Positions 43,782-56,865 of a stretch of DNA of 64,000 nt are shown piece after piece. Every line of letters begins with the position of its first letter. Position 1 is the stretch's first letter. The DNA lies in assembly GCF_020509005.1 (NCBI RefSeq), contig NC_063019.1, positions 2,046,001 to 2,110,000 on the forward strand, in the 5' to 3' direction. The stretch comes from Fulvia fulva (taxonomy: Eukaryota > Ascomycota > Dothideomycetes > Mycosphaerellales > Mycosphaerellaceae). The position numbers were made by a program, and so were the translations under genes. The notes under the pieces are model-generated. The model was given only the letters and a program-made list of their open reading frames with translations. It was not told the origin of the DNA and did no database searches.

Positions 43782-44247
43782 GTGAATCGTTTTCGTGACA
43801 TGTGACTGGGCAATGAGCATATGGGTGGCGGGTGACGAGCATATGGGCAGAGCACGGGCATGAGCATGAGCAATGAGCACTTGAGTGAATGAGCGTTTGA
43901 GCGAGCACGGGCGTTGGGGATGGGGGTGAATGGGTGGGCGCTTCGCGCCATACTGGCAAACTGGACTTCTCTTGATAGCGCGGGTAGCGCTATCGGCAGC
44001 GTAGTCTGCCTTCTGGAATGGAGCGGCGCGCGCCTCGGCGCGTTGCCTCACGAGTCAACACCTACCCGTAAGTTCACATCAGCTTGGCTGGTACTACTCA
44101 CCTTCGCATAGATCCCTCCACCGAACCGAAACATCCACTGCTCCGTGCGCTCATATTGTATCGGCAATCGCTTCAAGCAGTACTCAACAACTCGGCGCAT
44201 GGTCTTCTGACCTACTGCTACATCCTCCGGCCCATTGACGGGCGATC
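43782..44247. other. Intergenic region with short GAGCAT/GAGCAC repeats
   Basis: 466 bp. Between about 43812 and 43915 the words GAGCAT, GAGCAC and GAGCGT recur, mixed with ATGGG, an imperfect short tandem array just after the 42730 gene. The right half looks like the leader of the helicase relic. No gene is supported. Confidence 0.4.
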
Positions 44248-45953
44248 ATGGCTAGCGAGATGTTCAAGAAGCAAAAACAGCGCATACCTCACAAGAAGGG
44301 TCGAGAAGTCTTTGCAAACTTCAAGGCTGCAGGATGGAACAGAGACCAGCTTGCCGTGGTCAAGTCATCCAAATCTCTGACCTACAAGCATCAGCTGGTG
44401 CAAGGCGCTGGTGGGTCTGGAAAGACGAAGCTCATGACCGCCAAGGGCCACGAAATCTCGACGACAGGTAATGAGTATGTTCTCTACACCACCGAGCGCA
44501 ACTCAATTTGCGACAACCTGCTTGATGTCTATGTGAAGCACTACCCAGAAGACCAGGCACCACTTCGCGCGTTTGCACAGGGTGCATCTCTCAGCGAGAT
44601 GACTGGAAAGCAAGACTCAGCTGGCGAAGTCAACCCAGCAGAAGTTGTCATGTACGAATTGCTAAAGAAGAGACAGCAAGACCGATCTTCGGCGAGAACT
44701 CAGCGCATGCGCTTTACCGTGGAACACCACATCATCCAGGCCATCCAAGACGGCAAGATCCAGCAGGTTCAGCTGACATCGGACGAGAAGGGTGAAGAGG
44801 GCAAGAATAAGCCGCATCCAGACCATCCGGACCCTGTCAATGTCTTCAAGTACTTCAATGAGCTCCTCGAGGAAGCCAAGCTCCATCCGCTCGGCGAGAT
44901 GGTTGCGCTCAGGGTGGACAGTGACGCCACCAAGCACGTTAGTGGCGAGGGTGAAGCTCCTGCTGACGAGCTTGACAAGCAGGAGGCGCAATGATCAGTC
45001 AGTCGCCAAGCTCATGGATCCCACTCATCCCAGCAACGGCGAAGCCAAGAACGGCCCCGACGGTGGTGAAGCTCCTGCTGCCGAGCTTGACAAGCAGGAG
45101 GTACAGCATGATCAGTCAGTCGCCAAGCTCGTGAATCCCACCAATGTCAACAACGGCGAAGCGAAGAACGGCCCCGGCGGTGATGAAGCTCCCGCCCCTC
45201 GTGCCCGAAGATGTATCTGACCTCAAATCCGACGCCGGAGAAGGCCTTCAGCTCAGCGAGGCTAAGACTGGCCCATACCGGCCGTCCGATCGCCTCCGAC
45301 TTGTCGGCCGGGCTCTCAAGGCATGCCGCAAGAACGTCATCGCATCAGCAAAGGTGCTGATCGCCACTTTGGCTACTGTTGGATCTGACGACATCCGCAA
45401 GTATTGGGCACCAGATCGCAGCCATCAGGTATGGGCCGAGATCGACGAAGCGACTACCATCCCGGAGGTCATGTTTTACGTTCCACACGCCAATTGCTAC
45501 TCCACTTGGGGAAAGCGTATCGTCTCCACCGTGCAGTATGGAGACCACAGACAGCTAGGTCCATTGACGCTTGTCTCCGTTCTACGCCGCAGGGAGGGTA
45601 GCAAGTCATGGGAAGAAGCGGCATTGAACCCATTCGGCGCACAATAGAAGCTTAGTGTGTTCCAGAGACAGGTCAAGAACGGCTTCCCATACAACGAGCT
45701 AACTGGGCAAATGCGCATAGCCCATGCTCTGTGGCATCCCATCACCCAGAAATACTACAACCGTAGAATTTCGACCCTGGCGAAAGCTCCAAGCTTCGGA
45801 CTTGATGGTGACGACGTCGCTATGGTCAAGAAGGCGAGAAACTGGCCCGAGACAACTAACGATGACCTCGACGAGTTCCAGCAGCACTGGCTCTGGCTGG
45901 AAGTCGAGGGCACGCGCTGGGCGAAGGACGAAAGCTTCACACTCCACTCATAG
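44248..45953 (+). pseudogene. Superfamily 1 (UPF1-like) helicase, ATPase half, frame-broken
   Basis: From the ATG at 44248 the frame codes a Q-motif-like NRDQLAVVKS, then Walker A LVQGAGGSGKTKLM (residues 51-64), and runs to a TGA at 44992. Two ~117-bp repeats (see the repeat entry) show a 2-bp deletion in the first copy, which creates that stop. The frame shifts again near 45190-45210. The third frame then carries AKVLIATLATVGSDD, Walker B VWAEIDEATTIPEVMFYVPH and motif III QYGDHRQLGPLTLV, reaching TAG at 45645. The same frame goes on with KLSVFQRQVKNGFPYNELTG and IAHALWHPITQKYYNRRI (motif IV region) to a stop at 45951. All motifs are in the order expected for an SF1 helicase, so this is a decayed gene. 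The missing C-terminal half appears on the opposite strand at 46095-47195. Confidence 0.78.
44953..45190 (+). repeat. Two tandem ~117-bp coding repeats in the helicase relic
   Basis: Copy 1 begins at 44953 and copy 2 at 45068, both with GAAGCTCCTGCTG. A partial third starts at 45185. Translated, the unit reads EAPAAELDKQEVQ, then DQSVAKLVNPTNVNNGEAKN and GPGG. Copy 1 is 115 bp and copy 2 is 117 bp. The 2-bp difference lies at about 44990 (GGCGCA-ATG versus GGTACAGCATG) and disrupts the frame. Confidence 0.8.
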
Positions 45954-46094
45954 CCAAGTGGCGAATGAATCACGAAGTCTGAAAGGGATACGGCCAGACT
46001 TGACTGCAAGAGGAAATGAGGAAGGAGATGATCAAAGACGAAGATATCACACAGCTTCTTTGAGCACATTCTTGCCTGCTTGTGGGAATCTATC

Positions 46095-47195
46095 TCAATA
46101 CTGGTGTCGGTGTCGCTTAGCGTAGCCTTGTACTAGATCACCAGCCATCGTCATTACCGGCGCCCTCGAAGCCTGCGTCAGGCTCTTCCACGCAGCGGCC
46201 GCTTCTTGGGCAACGTTGAACGAAGCTTCTGCTGCGTACGCGGCCTCGATCTTGTCGGCGATCTTCTGCCTCATGAGCTCAATCGCGGTATTCTGGTCGG
46301 CGGTCAGGGAGAGCCACGTTTGAAGCTTGATGCCCAACTCGGGCTGGTCGGCGATAGTGCGATGAAGGGCTGATTGATCGTCGGGCGCCCAAGTGACATG
46401 TGGAGCGTCGAGGCGAGAGCAATCGGCATGGAGAGGCGCCGATTCGACACATCGACGTCGTGATAACTCCTCAAGCAGGTAGACGAAGCCGTTGTCGTTG
46501 ACTTCGTTGCCATCCTCTTCGTGGCGGATGGCACGCTTGCGACCATTTCGCGAATTGGTCCCTGCCTCAACTTTGTCGTCAGAGCTGCTGGTCTTCTCTG
46601 CGGGAGAGTTGTCATCGGTAGCTTCCTTCTTCTCATCCCCGTCCTTATTCTCTTCGGCGGCCTTCTGATCTGCGGAAGACTTCTCGGCGTCGTCTGCTTT
46701 GCTCGCCTCGTTGCCCTCCCAAGGTGCGAGGTCACTACCTATGACCCAGTAGAACTTCTTGCCACGGGTAAGCATAACATTAGCGCGCACGTTGTCGCCG
46801 AGGAACCCAAAGTTGCCTCGCTGGGTGTTGACCAGGTCTGCGATGAGATGCTCTGCTTCACGTTCCTAATCCATGTCCACGCCCTGAACCTTAGGCAGTT
46901 GACATTCCTTCCAGCCGGCCTGCTTCAGTGTACGGAAGGCGCGCTTGTACAGACGCACTTGTTCAATTTACGCCGTGAGAACCATGACATTCTCGTTCAT
47001 TTTGTCACCGTAAACGATCATGAAGAACGCCCTTGACGACCTCCATGACCACCACCTAATCCTAGGATCCCTCGAATCACAAACTTGCGTCTTGCTTCGA
47101 TTGTAGTCCGGCGAGCCAAGCCTTCGAGGCAGAAGATACGGCGACTGTGAGTCAAGATTAGTGTATGCATGCAGATCAAAGAAACGAGAATCCAT
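46095..47195 (-). pseudogene. Superfamily 1 helicase, C-terminal half, on the opposite strand
   Basis: Reading left from about 47195, the sequence codes IVYGDKMNENVMVLTA, a TAA stop, IEQVRLYKRAFRTLKQAGWK and LPKVQGVDMD, a TAG stop, then EREAEHLIADLVNTQRGNFG, FLGDNVRANVMLTRGKKFYW and VIGSD. These are SF1 motif V/VI blocks (TVDSFQG-like and RxNVxLTR). The same frame resumes after each stop, which argues for point mutation: TAG where a Gln codon is expected, TAA where Tyr is expected. From 46790 down to 46095 a 231-codon frame stays open, with an acidic Lys/Glu/Ser-rich linker and an Ala-rich end. This half would complete the helicase at 44248-45953 but is inverted relative to it. Confidence 0.7.
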
Positions 47196-47612
47196 ACGCT
47201 TTCTTCTTCACGAATTGTTCACAGCCATTTCGTACAGCTGGCATGAGTTTCCGAACACGCCTATACCGCAGGGCCTTTTCTCGGAACAACTCAAGGCGAT
47301 GGCACGGCCGGTTGCCTCATAGATGTTCGAGAATTTAACGACATACTCCTTCTGTCCTCTACAAGTGAAGGAAGCCGGTACGTGCATGTCGTTGGAGTAC
47401 GTGACATCTCACCATGGGGGAGCGAGGCATCGCATGACGCATGCAGCGTTCATGGAGCGCCTCATGCATAGTCCAACACCTTACCCTATTGCCAGCTACC
47501 CTGTCGGTATTCCCTCCAACCCTTCAAGGCCCTCTTTCTGGACACGGAGTGACACGCGCGCTTCATTTCATTCACCAACGACATTTCCATATGTATGGGT
47601 ATCTAACAAGTC
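47196..47612. other. Region between the helicase relic and the giant repeat gene
   Basis: About 415 bp. The minus frame near 47200-47330 (for example NIYEATGRAIALSCSEKRPC) may be further helicase relic. The rest is the 3' side of the giant Ser/Thr-rich gene. No intact gene is supported. Confidence 0.35.
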
Positions 47613-50600
47613 CTATGATACACAAGGCATGCCAACTGGACAAGATGTTACGGTCTCGGTCGTATATACCGTCTTTGTCCCCAGCGGACATTGCGAAGGA
47701 AATTGTGTTATCGTCACGATGAGGTGCGCTTGCGATGCGCTTGATGCTGCTACGCTACTGAGCGTACCGCTGAAACTGGTAGAGAACGATGTCCTTGTGG
47801 AGACGGTGGCGCTGGAGTCTGGGCTGGGGCTTGTCGCTAGGGTGGTCTGTGAGGTCTGGATTGTGTTTGTCCAGGTGGTTGGTGAATAGTTTGGCGGTGA
47901 CGCGTTGGTGGTCGTTAAGGACCGGGTAAGCCAGGACAGAGAGTCGTCGGTGCCACTATCTAGTGGCCAAGTTCCCATGGATGGCCACAAATCAGGTTCA
48001 CTGTCGCTCTGGTATTGCTCAGGGATCCCACTGTCATCACCAAATGAAGAGTCGTACTGACTAGAGCCAGGTGCTGATGGAACACCAGGCGACGGTCCTG
48101 AGACACTCCCAGGCGAGCCTGTAGATGCAGTGAACGTCTGCAGGCTAGTCGTCTTTGACGCACCCAACCCCGCCGTTATCTCGAAGAGCCAAGTCGAAGC
48201 AAAAGTCGACGATGCAAGATCTTCCATTCCTATACCCGTTGTGCTCAGCGGATTATACGAGATTGTCGCCGACGGGATTCCGAGACCTTCCTGCACGGCC
48301 GCGAACTGTGCTCCCTCAAAGTAGCCGGTTTCGTCCACCGATGCAAAGAAGGTACAAGTGCTGGCCTCACTCATGTATACGATAGCAGTACATCCTTCTA
48401 CGACATCACAGGAATCCGTACGATCCCGGAACGACTGCATCCATATGTCGACCCGTGAGTCCAGAAGGATGGCCACGCCGCTTGTGGGAATGACATCGCA
48501 TTCCAGACTGTGTGCTTGGCCGTTGGCGTCAGCGCAAGTCGTACCGTTGTTCTCGCCGCACGCGGAGCCGCCACCAGAGGTCGAGCAGAAGGGCAGTTGA
48601 GCAGGAAATGTTGTGCTTGGCGGTGCAGTGCTGCTGCGCATAGTCGGAGAGCCCAAAGCCGAAGGACCGTTCGTAATGGGCGGCGTTCCTATGGCATGCC
48701 CCGTTCCAATTGACGTCGATGGAAGCAGACCACTGCTGGGTCGTGAGGGGCTTTGTGAAGAGACTACGGTACTGGTGGTAGACATTGAGTCGACTGTGTC
48801 TTGCCCAGTGGTCTGACTATCTGTGCTATCGGGCGTACTATTGCCAGGGCTCAGGACTGGAGGCCCTGGAGTTGTGTTCGAAGAGCCTGGACCGGGCTGG
48901 CCATCAGAAGCTCCTGTACCAAACGTCTGACTATTGGACAGACCGGAAGTAACTTGGGGCAGGCCAGAGGACATTTGTGCAGTTTCAATCGCGCTGATAG
49001 TTGACATATCCGAGTCTGTAGGGACGCCGGTACCGAGACTGTCGCTGTTGGAAACCGTGCCAGAGGCAGTGACCCCTGGCACGGTCGTCAACGAACCAGA
49101 AGCTGAGCTCACCTGGCTACCATTCGAACTAGACTCAAGACCGGCGCTCGGTGATGAAAACGCATCGCCGCCGGAATCAGTGCCAGTGTTTGAGCTTGTG
49201 ATCGTTGGCAACGGTCCACTCTCCAGCGCGCTCGTTGCGCTAAGCAAGACGCTCGACGAGCTTGGCGCCACTATCTTAACAGCAGCAACGACATTCCCCG
49301 TCGGTATGAAGTAGTAGATTGCACGAAAGTAACGGCAGGACTCTGGTACGGAGCCATTCGCAGCTGTGTACGCAAATGCAACGCAACCAGTCGTACAGTG
49401 CACAGCACAAAGGTCCAGTCTCGGATCGCGGGCTATTAGCGGTACAGACTCGTCTCCAACAATGTCCCAACCAGGCCACGATCTGTATTGGTCGCCATCG
49501 GATGAAGCATACAGCTCGAAGCCTGCGCCAGGGAAAGGCTCAGCTGTTGAGGAGGGCAAAATAGTGTCACTTGATCCGGATGATGTAATGGATTGTGAGG
49601 ACGCGCTTGCTGAGGTGAATTCCACACCTGACCCCGGCGCCGAAGCTGTGAGCGAGCTCGAGCTACTTCCGAAGATACCCTCAGATGGTGAAGGAACGTT
49701 CGCAGTCGATGAAGTGGCAGATATCGAGCCGGATGAACTTGTGCCAGATAGCGACAATGCATTGCTTGGCTCGGTTGCTTGGCTGCCAGAAGGCAGAGCA
49801 TTCGAGCTCGACAAGCTGTCAGATCCAGAGATTGGCCCAACAGTGTTACTGAGCGTCGCAGCGCGAGACGTTGAAGAGGCACCCTGGGATGCCGTTGATA
49901 TAGAGCCCGGTGATGAGAGACCTGAGGACGTGCCGCTCGTGGGCAGCGAATCTGTGGGCTGCAGTGGGCTGTTCGTTGACAGCGCTCCACTGTTTGGATT
50001 CGAGTTGACACTGCTCGAACTGGGTTGAGTGTTGCTTGTTGAGATCTGTCTATCGCTCCCAGAGCTTGAGCCAACACCGGTCAACGATAAATATGTCTCT
50101 GTGCTTCCTAGAGAATCAGGACTTGTGTTTGTAGGCAAGCTGCTTCCAAAGGCCCGACCACTTGATGAGGCGGTTGGAGATACCGAGGTATTCGGCACAC
50201 TGTTTATTATACTGGACATGGTCGAAGGCGTCTGGTCCGGCGAAAACTACAAACAGAAGGGTGTTAGCCATACTCAAGAACCACGTGGCAGTGGCTCAGA
50301 CTATAATGGGCCGCGTGAGATATGCGCTGTACGACGCGCCACATTCACACTGTAGTCTTAGACACTGCTCGATGCCTTCTACTCTTCAAAAACGTACCGT
50401 GTTGGAAATGCTCGGCGAAGAGCTGCTTTGGCTCGCAAAGGTTGGCGAAGATGGGATGCCGCCGGAGCTACTGACCGTTGCACCAGAGTTGTTACTTGAT
50501 AGGGATGAGGCAACGGAAAAGCCCGAAGATGACATGCTCAATGTATTGATACCAGAAGACGACATCGTGTCAGGGACGACGGAGCTGGGTGGAGATACAA

Positions 50601-53600
50601 TAGATGCGCTCGGAGGCGGAACAGTCGATCTGCTCGACGAGATTATACTCGATTGCGTGGTGACTGGGCCCGCGGACGAACTGGTGAGGCCTGAGGTTTG
50701 ACTGTTCGACATTATTAAGCTTGTAGCGCTTGAGGATGAGGGCAACGCTCGACTCGTGCTGTCCGTCAAGCTAACAGATCGTGAGCTCGTCGAACTTGGA
50801 TTCGTGGGCACAGAAGATCCAGATAGTGACCCAGCTGAGGCTGACGAGGTCATGAGCCCCTGACCTGAGCTCAAGGAGGATCCACTGGGCTGGGATAATG
50901 AGCTGCTCAACGAATCGAGGCTTGATCTCGGGGCAGAGCTGTCAGTTGTGCGAGTACTCAGCGTGCTGCTGAGTGTTCCATCAGCACCAGTCGAGCCAAG
51001 TGATGTAGGCTGAGTTTGAATATTCCCACTCGAGCTACTGAGTGTCGCGATGCTAGTAGTGCCGGAGAGCCTCGAATTGGACGAAGATGCAGCACTTGTT
51101 GGCTGAGTTGACGATGTCTGGCTCCCACTAGAAGTGAGAGGGCCGCCCGACGAAGTTGTGGAGCGACTACTGCTCTGAATAGGTAGGATCGAACTGCCCT
51201 GCGTGGTGGAGCCCGAGGAGGCAGACCCACTCGATGGAGAAGCTCCCGTGCTCGCAGTAAAGCTACTCAGCGTCATACTACCGGATTTACTGACAGATAG
51301 CCCGGTTGAAGGATTGCTAAGGGTGTTCGTTTGCGCAGTCAGTGTCGTTTGAGTTGACAAACCCGAAGTCTGTGAGACGGCGGAAGAAGTGCTTGGCAAT
51401 GATCCATCAGTAGCCGATTGTAACGTTGGAGGGCTACTCGATGCTAAGCTCGCACTGGACGAACGACTGCTCGAAGATACCGACAGCGTCGTGCTTTGCT
51501 GCGGAAGCGAAGAGGTCACGGCTGATATTGTAGATCGTAATGTAGACCCAGTCGCCAGGACCGTACCTGTCACCTGCGTACTCGCTCGAGTGGTAGCAGT
51601 CTGCTGGACTACAGAAGTCGTTGTGCTTTGCAAAGTGTCGATCTTGGTGCTCCTCGCGGACACAGCTCGCTCAGTCCTGATCGACTGGGTGCTCAAGACC
51701 GTAGTTCTACCAGTACTGATAGATATGAGAGTAATAAGCCTGCGGGACACTGTTGAAAGATAGGTCCTCGTGGTCAAAAAGCTTTTCGAAGAAGTCAAGT
51801 CGGAAGTACTTCGAAGGACGCTTGTGACGCCGACGCTGCTGGTTTGCGTCATATTTGATGTATTGACCAGCGTCTGGACAGGTAGCGTCGTCGAAGATGT
51901 TGGAAGCGTGGAAGTCTGAGCTTGCAAAGCCGTTCTCGTGGATGGATTGCCGATGACAGACTGAGTTCTTGTTCCGTAGCTTGAAGCCCTTGCGGTGCTC
52001 GTGCCTTGAACAGTACTAATCGTGGTGGAGACCAGAGTGGCTACAGAAGTACTGGTCTGCACACTAATACCGACATAGGTCGATCTTAAAGCAGTGAGGT
52101 ACGTGCTTGAGCCGGTAGAAACCATTGTGCGAGTCAACTGTCGTCCGGAAGAGGTGATTATCAAAGTCCTTGTAGTACTATAAACAGTCGATATTGTCAC
52201 TTGCACGATGGAAACGCCTGTGGTCGTAAGAGGTATGCTCGAAATCAGCGAGATTGTGCTCGATTGCACTATGACCTGGAACGGTAAGGTGAGGCTCGTC
52301 CGGGACGTAGAAGACTGAGCTGGCGAGGCTGTAGCCGTTGATGTGGGTCTTGTGAGTGGCTGGATCTCCGTACGGTAGGTTGAGAGTTGAGCTGTTGTCG
52401 TTCCTTGTATGGTATTGGTTTGGGTCGATAGTACTGTAGCCAAAGAGTTGACCGTTCGCACCGTCGTGAAGAGCAAAAGTGAGCTCGAGATTGTGACATA
52501 TGTACTTATGCCGCTTGAGATGAGCGTTCGAGTGACCGAAAATCCATTGCTTGACATAACGAGTGTGATCGTGGTTGAGTAACTGCTTGTGGAAGTCAAG
52601 TGTGCAGTCGAGACCAAAGTGGATGTCACCGGGACACTCGAGACCCTCGTGCTCGTGCTGGATATCACCACTAATCCCGTTGGCAAAGTAGTTGATGTTA
52701 AGCGGGTGGAGGTTCGAGGTTGGGGATCTGTAGAAGTCGATGGAGGAGCACGGCTTGTAGCAGACAATGTAGTGTATGCCGAAGCTATTGCTGTGGCAGT
52801 GATGTCTACTGAGCTGGTAATAGAGGATTGGACGGTCCGGACAGATGTTGATGTGCCTAGCAGAAGCGTTATAGAAAGAGAGCTTGAGGTCGTCCGATAT
52901 GTGCTGATACCAGTCAAGACCTGGGTCTGGGTGATAAGGCGGCCTGAGGTGGAGACAACACGTATCGTAGTGCTTAGATACGTACTGGCGGAGGTTTGAA
53001 CCGCTGTTGAGACCAAAGTTGAGATTTTGGGCACGCTAGATACCCTGGTATTTGTGCTCGAAAGGGTCACGACTTGAAAGGGCAAAGTGAGAGTGCTGCG
53101 ACTCGTCGAGGTCAGGGCCTGAGCTGTAGCTGTAGAGGTAGGATTTTGCAATGAAGTATTCCGGGTGGTGTAAGTTGAGGCCACGGCCGTAGAAGTGATT
53201 TCTCTCGAGCTCGTCACGCTGGACAGTGCCGTATTTACGACGGTCTGGGTACCAAGCAGGAGCGTCGTATACAGAGAGCTTGAAGTGGTTGAATACGTGC
53301 TGATTCGGGTCGATATGAAGGTCTGGGTAATGAGACGGCCTGAGAGGTAAAAGGTCAGCACACGGCTCATGTCAAAACATGATTTATCCCAGAGATATTG
53401 TTGGAAATTGCCATGCTGCTCACTCACCTGATGCCGAAGTTACCCTCGTGGTGGTACTCAAATAGCTTGTCGTAGAAATAAGTACAGCCGTAGACACAAG
53501 GACCGAGGTCTGTGGGAGTCGTGATATGCTCGTGGACGTAGAACTGATGATGACCGAGACGACCGGCAACGTGATCGACGAATTCGGAAGTATTAAGGTC

Positions 53601-56600
53601 TTAGGTGGCAATTTTGTGGTCGTGCGAGGTAAATTCGTCTGCAACGCTGTACTCGTGATATATGTCGATGCTGTGATGCGTGGAGTCACGACTTGAGTAC
53701 TGGTGATGCTTGAGATTCGAGTGTCGACCGCAGTGCTTGTTTGCAAAAGGAGAGAAGTGTACAGGGAGCTGAGTGGGGATGTATCGACTCTCGTCGAACT
53801 TGATACCGAAGTCCTGATGATAAGCCTCCCGGAAGACGTCAGCGTCTGCAGGATAGTAGTCAGGAATACTGTCGAGGAGGTGACATCCTGTGCAGCGCTT
53901 CGTGTCACGGTGTAAGGATAACTACTCGTTGTGACCGAGGTTGAGCTGAGGACCACTGTAGAGACTGGAAGGGTGGTTGACGAATTCCGCAGAGTCGACG
54001 TCCGAGCGGGCGCTGTCGTTGATGATGTGGGAGCTACTGTGCTTGTCGAGGCCGTATTGAACTGAGAGGCACTAACAGTCGCCGTACCATCCTGTGTACG
54101 GGTGACTGTGGAGGGCAACGATGTAACACGAGTCGAAGTTACCAGCAGCAGACTCGTATACAGTGAGCTGAAGGGCGATTTGTATGTACTAGTTCCAGTT
54201 GAGACGATTGTCTGGGTGATAAGCCTTCCAGAAGATGTCAGGACCAGCTGCGTCGTGGTAAGATAGGTGATCGCGGAAGTAATTTCCCGTACACTACTTC
54301 TTATGACGGTGAAAGGATAACTAGAAAGCGGTCTCGTCGTGCTTGACAATACGATCGTTTCGACCGAAAGCGTTGTGCTGCTATTCGGGAGCGTGGAGGT
54401 CTGAGCGGTCGGATTTGTTACAGTAGAAGTTGATGCCGTGAGACTTGCAGTAGCAGTGTTTGTCTGGGCTGTGCTGAGAGTTGCTATTTCATCTTGAGTC
54501 CTCGTAACTGTAGAAGAAAGCGAGCTAACAGTGGTTGAAGTAGCCAAGAGTAGACTTGTGTATAGCGAGCTGGACGTGGAAATGGAGGCACTGGTAATGG
54601 TTGAGACCAAAGTGCGGGTTATGAGGCGGCCAGAAGACGTCAGGGCTTGCTGTGTTGTCGAGAGATATGTCGAAGTGAAGGTTACATCCTGGATAGACGT
54701 CTGTAAGATTGATCAATTAGCAAATTATTTCTAGCTCAGAAAAAACGACTCACCAAAGCTCCAGTTCTTGGAACACTCAAAACCTCCGTACTTGTCGAAC
54801 TAATCACAACCGTAGAAACGGGCAACGTAGTCCGCGATTCCGGCAAAGTGGAAGTTCTCGTTGGTGCCGATTGCGTCGCTGTTGGCAACGTCAGGCTCAC
54901 AGTCCCGCTCCAGTAAGCCGTTCCTACAGCCGTTGAAGCCCCAGAGATCGTATTCGTGAGCCTGCTTGATAGCGTACTGTATGCGGTCTGCGTTTGGTCG
55001 AAAGTCGTCAAATATGTCGAAAGGGATGTGCTGGTCAGGGTTGTCACGCCTGAGGAGATTGAGGTACGGGTAATGAGGAGGCCAGATGATGTGAGGATCT
55101 GTGTGGCGGTGGTGGTGTAGCCTGTGGAATACGTGACTGGCTGTGTTGTGATAAGGGTGCTTGTGGCTGGAATGCTGGATATTAGGATTGAGGTGCTGCT
55201 AAGGATGACCAATGTAGCAGGCAGTGTTGTGCTTGAGTCTGAGAGAGTTGACGTGCGGGTAGGGGCGCTTGCAGTTGAGGTAGGATTTGTTTGTGATGCT
55301 GTTCCGGTAGTGTACAGTGTTGCTGAAGCTGTGTTGGTTACATCCCGTGTGTTGACGATCGTGCTAGATCGTGTACTGACTTCCGTAACGGTTTGCGAGA
55401 AGGTTGTCAAGTAGGTCGTGCTATAAGTTGTTACAAAAGTTGTGGAGCCTGTGAAAATTGAAGTTTGGGTGATGAGATTGCCTAAGGGGGATGTTGTTAG
55501 TAGAGCGTATGGTAGTATTTTGATATGTGGATTGCTCACCCGAGGAAGTAAGAACGCGAGTAGTCGTTGATAAATAGGATGTTGTGGATGTAATCGGCCG
55601 TGTTGAAACTGAAGTGCTAGTAACGGGGAAGCTTGAGACGCTCGTGCTTGTTGAGTAGACAGTGAGGATAGGCATAGTCTCCGTCGAAGGTATCAGTGTA
55701 GAGGTCATTGGCTGCTGGAGGGTCGTGTACCGCGGTGCCGCTGTAGCAGTCACAATCCTTGTCGTTTGTGAGGTCGCAGGCTGCGTCGTGACCTAAACAG
55801 AAGGGTGTTAGCCATACTCGAACACCACGTGCCCGCGTCTCAGCGACTAGTGCGGAGATGAAGATGCAGCACGCAGGTCCACGACAGACGATGCCTCCTG
55901 CCCTTTACATTAACTCACTCCGGCAATTGTGTTCGTGACCGTGCTGTAGACAGTCTGATAGACCGTACCTGTGGCTATCTGTGTTGTTGAATAGGTACTC
56001 GGCTGCTGGTTCACGATTGTGGTGATTGAAGTTGATGTCTGGGTAGCCGTTCTGGTATTCGCTACAGGCTGCGGGTCTGCGGTCGTTGCTCCTGATTCTG
56101 CTCTTGGGTTAACACGTGTCCCATGTGTATGCTCATATTGTGCTATTCTGAACCTCGCACTCTATTGCTCGATATCTTACCTCGATAGACGTAGGTCACA
56201 GTTGTACTGGAGGTGACAGTATTTGTGACCCCAACTTGGGCAGTACTCGTTATTGTCGTAGTGACAGGGACACTTCTCGTTGTGTAAGTTGTGCTCCGGA
56301 CCGTGTTCGTGACACTGGTCGTACTCGTCACAGTAATGGTGCTCTGTTCTCATCAGTACTACTACCCCTCTGCGGCGTCCGCTGACCAGACCACCATCCA
56401 ACTCACAGTGATGAACGTGCTCCTCGGATCCTCTTGCCAGCTATCATACAACGTCGCACTCGCAACCCCACTTGGCACCGTCCAAGCACGATTAGGATCC
56501 GCCTCCCACGTCTCGCCAGAATCCGCCAGCTTGACGTATTTATACATGATGGCGGTCCCAGCAGGAAGACTGATCGTGCCGATCCAATTGGGAAAGGTAG

Positions 56601-56833
56601 TGCTAAACGCCGGGTCTGTGTTCATGGCGAGGCCCATGCGAGGGTTCCAGGAGCCCAGTTGAGCGATGGAGCCAATGCATCCGATCATCTGGCCATAGGT
56701 GGTTACCACAAGGAGGTTGAACGTTACGACAACGTTGGCGGTTTGGCGTTTGTCGAGGGTCTCGAGGGTGGAGTTGGTCGTGGCATTGGAGACGACGTCG
56801 TGGAGGGAGAGTTCTTCTTGTTGGGTGACTGCG

Positions 56834-56865
<32 letters not shown>

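Noticed and set aside
44953..45190. CRISPR-like array
   Set aside because: These are only two coding repeats of ~117 bp with a continuous translation, no spacers, and a eukaryotic context.
47323..50355. Plus-strand frames of 80-220 codons across the giant gene
   Set aside because: They are antisense to the Ser/Thr-rich frame. Repetitive TC-rich codons remove stops on the other strand, and no domain or splice support is seen.
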